Source of the DNA: Clostridia bacterium
GTDB lineage: Bacteria > Bacillota > Clostridia > SK-Y3 > JACMMQ01
Length of the DNA: 8,884 bases
Direction: 5' to 3'
Assembly (NCBI GenBank): GCA_014378955.1
Contig: JACMMQ010000273.1
Coordinates: 1 to 8,884, forward strand
Of the stretch, positions 7,181 to 8,884 are shown piece after piece; position 1 is the first letter of the stretch, and each line of letters starts with the position of its first letter. Under the pieces are notes generated by a model that ran no database searches, was not told the DNA's origin, and was given only the letters and a program-made list of their open reading frames with translations. Position numbers and translations under genes: made by a program.

Positions 7181-7473
7181 GTGGGCGCTGCCCACGCCCG
7201 CCACTTTTTGAAAAAAGTGGACAAAAACTTTAATGTGATTGATTTAAATAACTAAAGTTTTAATCAATTTTTTTCAAAAAATTGCGGGGTCAAATGACCA
7301 CGCCACCTACGTGGCTATGAATGCAAAAAGCGCATTCATTTGGTCGAATAGATGAAATATTGCTACGCAATATGTGGGTGGCGCCCTTGTTGTTGTCCGC
7401 AGACAACGAAATCCAAACACTCAAAGAGTATTTTTCTTTGTTACTTTCTTTTTGCGATAGAAAAAGAAAGTAA
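7181..7473. repeat. Dense array of perfect inverted repeats in the gap upstream of aroF
   Basis: This stretch has no credible gene. It is almost wholly made of short hairpins. Perfect arms are at 7181-7186/7190-7195, 7201-7208/7213-7220, 7224-7232/7253-7261, 7265-7273/7276-7284, 7288-7292/7295-7299, 7302-7306/7311-7315, 7317-7324/7332-7339, 7357-7363/7367-7373, 7392-7397/7402-7407 and 7441-7453/7461-7473. The last has 13-base arms, TTACTTTCTTTTT and its complement, around a 7-base loop. None is followed by a clear T-run. It may be a mosaic of intergenic palindromic repeats or a structured RNA. A role as the aro operon leader is possible but not shown. Confidence 0.6.
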
Positions 7474-7505
7474 GGTTTTGCCTGTATTAAAAGTTCTGAT
7501 AATAT

Positions 7506-7537
7506 AAAAAAGAGAGATCCGAATAACGAATCTCTCT
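7506..7537 (-). terminator. Intrinsic terminator on the minus strand
   Basis: Read on the minus strand, AGAGAGAT pairs with ATCTCTCT (7537-7530 with 7518-7511) around an 11-base loop. It is followed at once by a run of T residues (7511-7506). No T-run follows on the plus strand, so it acts in one direction. It ends the small unit that starts near 7749 and separates it from the aro operon. Confidence 0.85.
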
Positions 7538-7573
7538 CATTAACAAATTATAGGTATACGCGTCATGTTAATA

Positions 7574-7696
7574 TCAGATAAGACTCATTACAGCGAAAAA
7601 AGCTATACCAAAAATAACCGAAGCTAAAAAAGTAGCTACGGCTAAAATAAGTAAATACGCTATTATGAAGTTTTCTGATACACTTTTCCATAACAA
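7574..7696 (-). CDS. Putative small single-pass membrane peptide (frame and start uncertain)
   Basis: The frame ending at TGA 7576-7574 encodes SVSENFIIAY followed by a long hydrophobic stretch rich in Leu, Ile, Ala, Val and Phe, ending FAVMSLI. This is a clear transmembrane helix in a peptide of about 40 residues. The only start in this frame is TTG at 7696, which lies inside the SD-like AGGTGAT and so is badly placed. The well-spaced ATG at 7691, eight bases after AGG, opens another frame giving 42 aromatic-rich residues to a stop at 7563, which looks like a shadow. Removing one A from the AAAA run just after that ATG would join it to the hydrophobic frame. So this may be a frameshifted gene, a shifted reading or a sequence error. 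It has its own promoter and terminator. Small hydrophobic peptides of this kind include type I toxins, but I cannot assign this one. Confidence 0.45.
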   Translation of the reverse strand: MLWKSVSENFIIAYLLILAVATFLASVIFGIAFFAVMSLI

Positions 7697-7702
7697 TCAC
7701 CT
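7696..7702 (-). promoter_or_regulatory. SD site AGGTGAT of the small membrane-peptide unit
   Basis: AGGTGAT is fully complementary to the end of 16S rRNA. It is correctly spaced for the ATG at 7691-7689 but overlaps the TTG that opens the hydrophobic frame. This site creates the conflict between the best start and the best peptide. Confidence 0.6.
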
Positions 7703-7755
7703 TTTTTGAAATTCGCTTGTTGCTGCAAATTTCTATTTGAAATATATTGTTTAAA

Positions 7756-7784
7756 ATATTATCACACTTATTCATACATTGCAA
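7756..7784 (-). promoter_or_regulatory. Sigma-A-type promoter for the small membrane-peptide unit
   Basis: On the minus strand TTGCAA (7784-7779) and TAATAT (7761-7756) are separated by 17 bases. Transcription would start near 7749, leave a leader of about 57 bases, and end at the terminator near 7506, giving an RNA of about 245 bases. Confidence 0.7.
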
Positions 7785-7958
7785 GCTATTTATAAAATAT
7801 TTTTGCAATTTTGCTTTTAATCTAAGATTAGTACTAGGTGTTTACCTTTTTTGCTTTTTGTAGTATGATTTAGTTGTTCCAACCTTTATCACTCCCGACT
7901 AATGTTGTTGTTTGCACTTTAACATTATATCAGCGTTTTGGGGGTTGGACTTTTTTAT
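7785..7958. other. AT-rich intergenic stretch with no recognised gene
   Basis: Between the hydrolase stop and the small-peptide promoter I see no coding frame of note. A minus-strand TATAAT at 7929-7924 lacks a matching -35 box. Arms of about six bases (CCAACC and GGTTGG near 7878-7883 and 7943-7948) are too far apart to make a credible terminator. A 5-base-arm palindrome, TAATC-TAA-GATTA, lies around 7818-7830. Confidence 0.4.
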
Positions 7959-8654
7959 TTATTTGGGCATTTCATTATACAACTTAGGGGTCAAAATGTA
8001 TTGTACAATGTCTTCGCACACCAGCGTGTTGATTTCGCTTTGGAATATCAGATGTGCACCGCCTTCATAGAATTTGATGTTCTTTTTGCCTTTTAAATGC
8101 CTAAATATGTAATCGGCACTTCTCGCTTGCACGGTATCGTCATTTCTGCTTTGTAGCACCAACGCATCGCAAGTGACGTGTGCAAATTTGTCCTTACTTT
8201 TGTTTAAAAAAGTAATAAACTGCACCATCGTTCTAATAGGTATTTTTGCACTAGAAGCCATGTACCGTTTGATATGTCCATAATTGCCTGTGACAATATC
8301 GTGCAAAATATTACGTATAATTTTTTTAGTATCCCAATAATACACAGGCGAATTGACAAAAACAATTTTTTCAAATGCAAACTGTTCAAACAAATTTGCA
8401 GCGATTAACCCACCCATTGAAAAGCCGATGACCACGAGCTTGTCATGTTGTTTGGATATAGCCTGAATTTGTTGCTCTGCCGAAACGAGCCACTCATGGT
8501 GGGTGCTTTTTGCTAGCTCGTTGTTGCTTTGTTCATGTCCTTTTAAAACAATTGCATAAATCGTTAGCCCTTTTTCATTCAAGCTATCGTAAAGCGTAGC
8601 CAATTCACTGCGATTCCCTGCCAAACCATGAATTAAAATATACGCTCTACTCAT
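7959..8654 (-). CDS. Alpha/beta hydrolase, carboxylesterase or monoacylglycerol-lipase-like
   Basis: The 231-residue protein has the alpha/beta hydrolase layout without a signal peptide, so it is probably cytoplasmic. The oxyanion-side motif is ILIHGLAGN (6-14), and the nucleophile elbow is GFSMGG with Ser79. The likely acid is Asp172 or Asp173 in SRNDDTV, and the likely base is His201 in GGAHLIF, giving a complete triad. Size and motifs resemble the small carboxylesterase family (Est30-like) that cleaves short acyl esters; the real substrate cannot be told from sequence. The ATG at 8654 overlaps the stop of the preceding gene as ATGA, with GAGG seven bases upstream, so the two are probably translated together. 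No terminator is evident after its stop. Confidence 0.85.
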   Translation of the reverse strand: MSRAYILIHGLAGNRSELATLYDSLNEKGLTIYAIVLKGHEQSNNELAKSTHHEWLVSAEQQIQAISKQHDKLVVIGFSMGGLIAANLFEQFAFEKIVFVNSPVYYWDTKKIIRNILHDIVTGNYGHIKRYMASSAKIPIRTMVQFITFLNKSKDKFAHVTCDALVLQSRNDDTVQARSADYIFRHLKGKKNIKFYEGGAHLIFQSEINTLVCEDIVQYILTPKLYNEMPK

Positions 8655-8884
8655 TTCGCTACCTCGCTTAATTCCTTTAGTCGATGCTCCATATACGTGA
8701 ACTCAAAAGAAGAGCAAACCCTTCTGTCTGCGTTATCCAATATCCGAAAATGGTTTGAAATGATATTTTGCTGGATTTTATATCCACCGCTTGCCTGTAC
8801 ATCTCGCCACCACACCTTGCCACCAAAGGTTTTTGCGTACTCCTTGTTATAGCCCTGAAACGCAAGCGACTGCATCAAATAGGT
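8651..8884 (-). CDS. Unrecognised protein, C-terminal part only (runs off the right edge)
   Basis: The frame is open from the window edge to TGA 8653-8651, giving 77 residues. Candidate TTG and ATG starts occur near the edge, but no SD can be judged and the frame continues past the window, so it is treated as partial. The segment contains GGKVWWRDVQASGGYKIQQN and SNHFRILDNADRRV, with many aromatic and basic residues and no membrane segment. I do not recognise the family. Its stop overlaps the start of the hydrolase gene as ATGA, so the two probably form one operon and may act together. Confidence 0.65.
   Translation of the reverse strand, partial: TYLMQSLAFQGYNKEYAKTFGGKVWWRDVQASGGYKIQQNIISNHFRILDNADRRVCSSFEFTYMEHRLKELSEVAK

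Noticed and set aside
7160..7390. T-box riboswitch or amino-acid attenuator upstream of aroF
   Set aside because: GGGTGG occurs at 7375-7380 but on the plus strand, and no T-box core or specifier structure is visible on the minus strand. No terminator with a T-run lies just before aroF.
7441..7473. The 13-base inverted repeat as a terminator
   Set aside because: The stem is almost all A and T, and no T-run follows it on either strand.
7563..7691. 42-residue peptide from the well-placed ATG as the main product of the small unit
   Set aside because: It is a Phe, Tyr, Ser and Arg-rich sequence typical of a shifted reading of a membrane-helix frame. The overlapping frame has a far more protein-like hydrophobic segment.
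1..8884. CRISPR array, tRNA, rRNA, transposase or integrase
   Set aside because: No regularly spaced direct repeats, no cloverleaf with a CCA-type end and no recombinase motifs were seen in either strand.

Overview
The window reads as a piece of a Bacillota (Firmicutes) chromosome, probably Clostridia-like. Gene bodies have moderate GC and intergenic DNA is AT-rich. Shine-Dalgarno (SD) sites are purine-rich, GTG and TTG starts are used freely, and two promoters match the sigma-A type closely. Protein families point the same way, but no rRNA or other marker is present to fix the taxon.

Almost everything is on the minus strand. The core, from about 7144 down to 820, is a tightly packed aromatic amino-acid operon in the order aroF, aroB, aroA, aroC, pheA, aroK. 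It covers DAHP synthase, 3-dehydroquinate synthase, EPSP synthase, chorismate synthase, a fused chorismate mutase/prephenate dehydratase, and shikimate kinase. Genes overlap or are separated by at most about 25 bases. The operon supplies every shikimate step except 3-dehydroquinate dehydratase and shikimate dehydrogenase (aroD and aroE are not in the window), plus the branch to phenylpyruvate. There is no tyrA or trp gene here. The aroK gene is fused in frame to a CopZ-like heavy-metal-associated (HMA) domain, and the junction still looks like an intergenic gap, with an SD-like site and an ATG.

Downstream of aroK (724 to 211) lies a YefM/YoeB-type toxin-antitoxin pair. It has its own consensus promoter and a TGTACA-centred operator. 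The extreme left edge (1 to about 104) may hold the end of a plus-strand gene, but this is weak.

Upstream of aroF, bases 7181-7473 have no credible gene and are almost entirely perfect inverted repeats. Beyond them (7784 to 7506) is a compact minus-strand unit: promoter, SD, small hydrophobic peptide and intrinsic terminator. The hydrophobic frame is out of register with the best-placed ATG. At the right edge, an alpha/beta hydrolase (7959-8654) is overlapped by the stop codon of an unrecognised gene that runs off the window.

The observations most worth a second look are the AroK-HMA fusion with its internal start, the hidden membrane-peptide unit, and the hairpin array.
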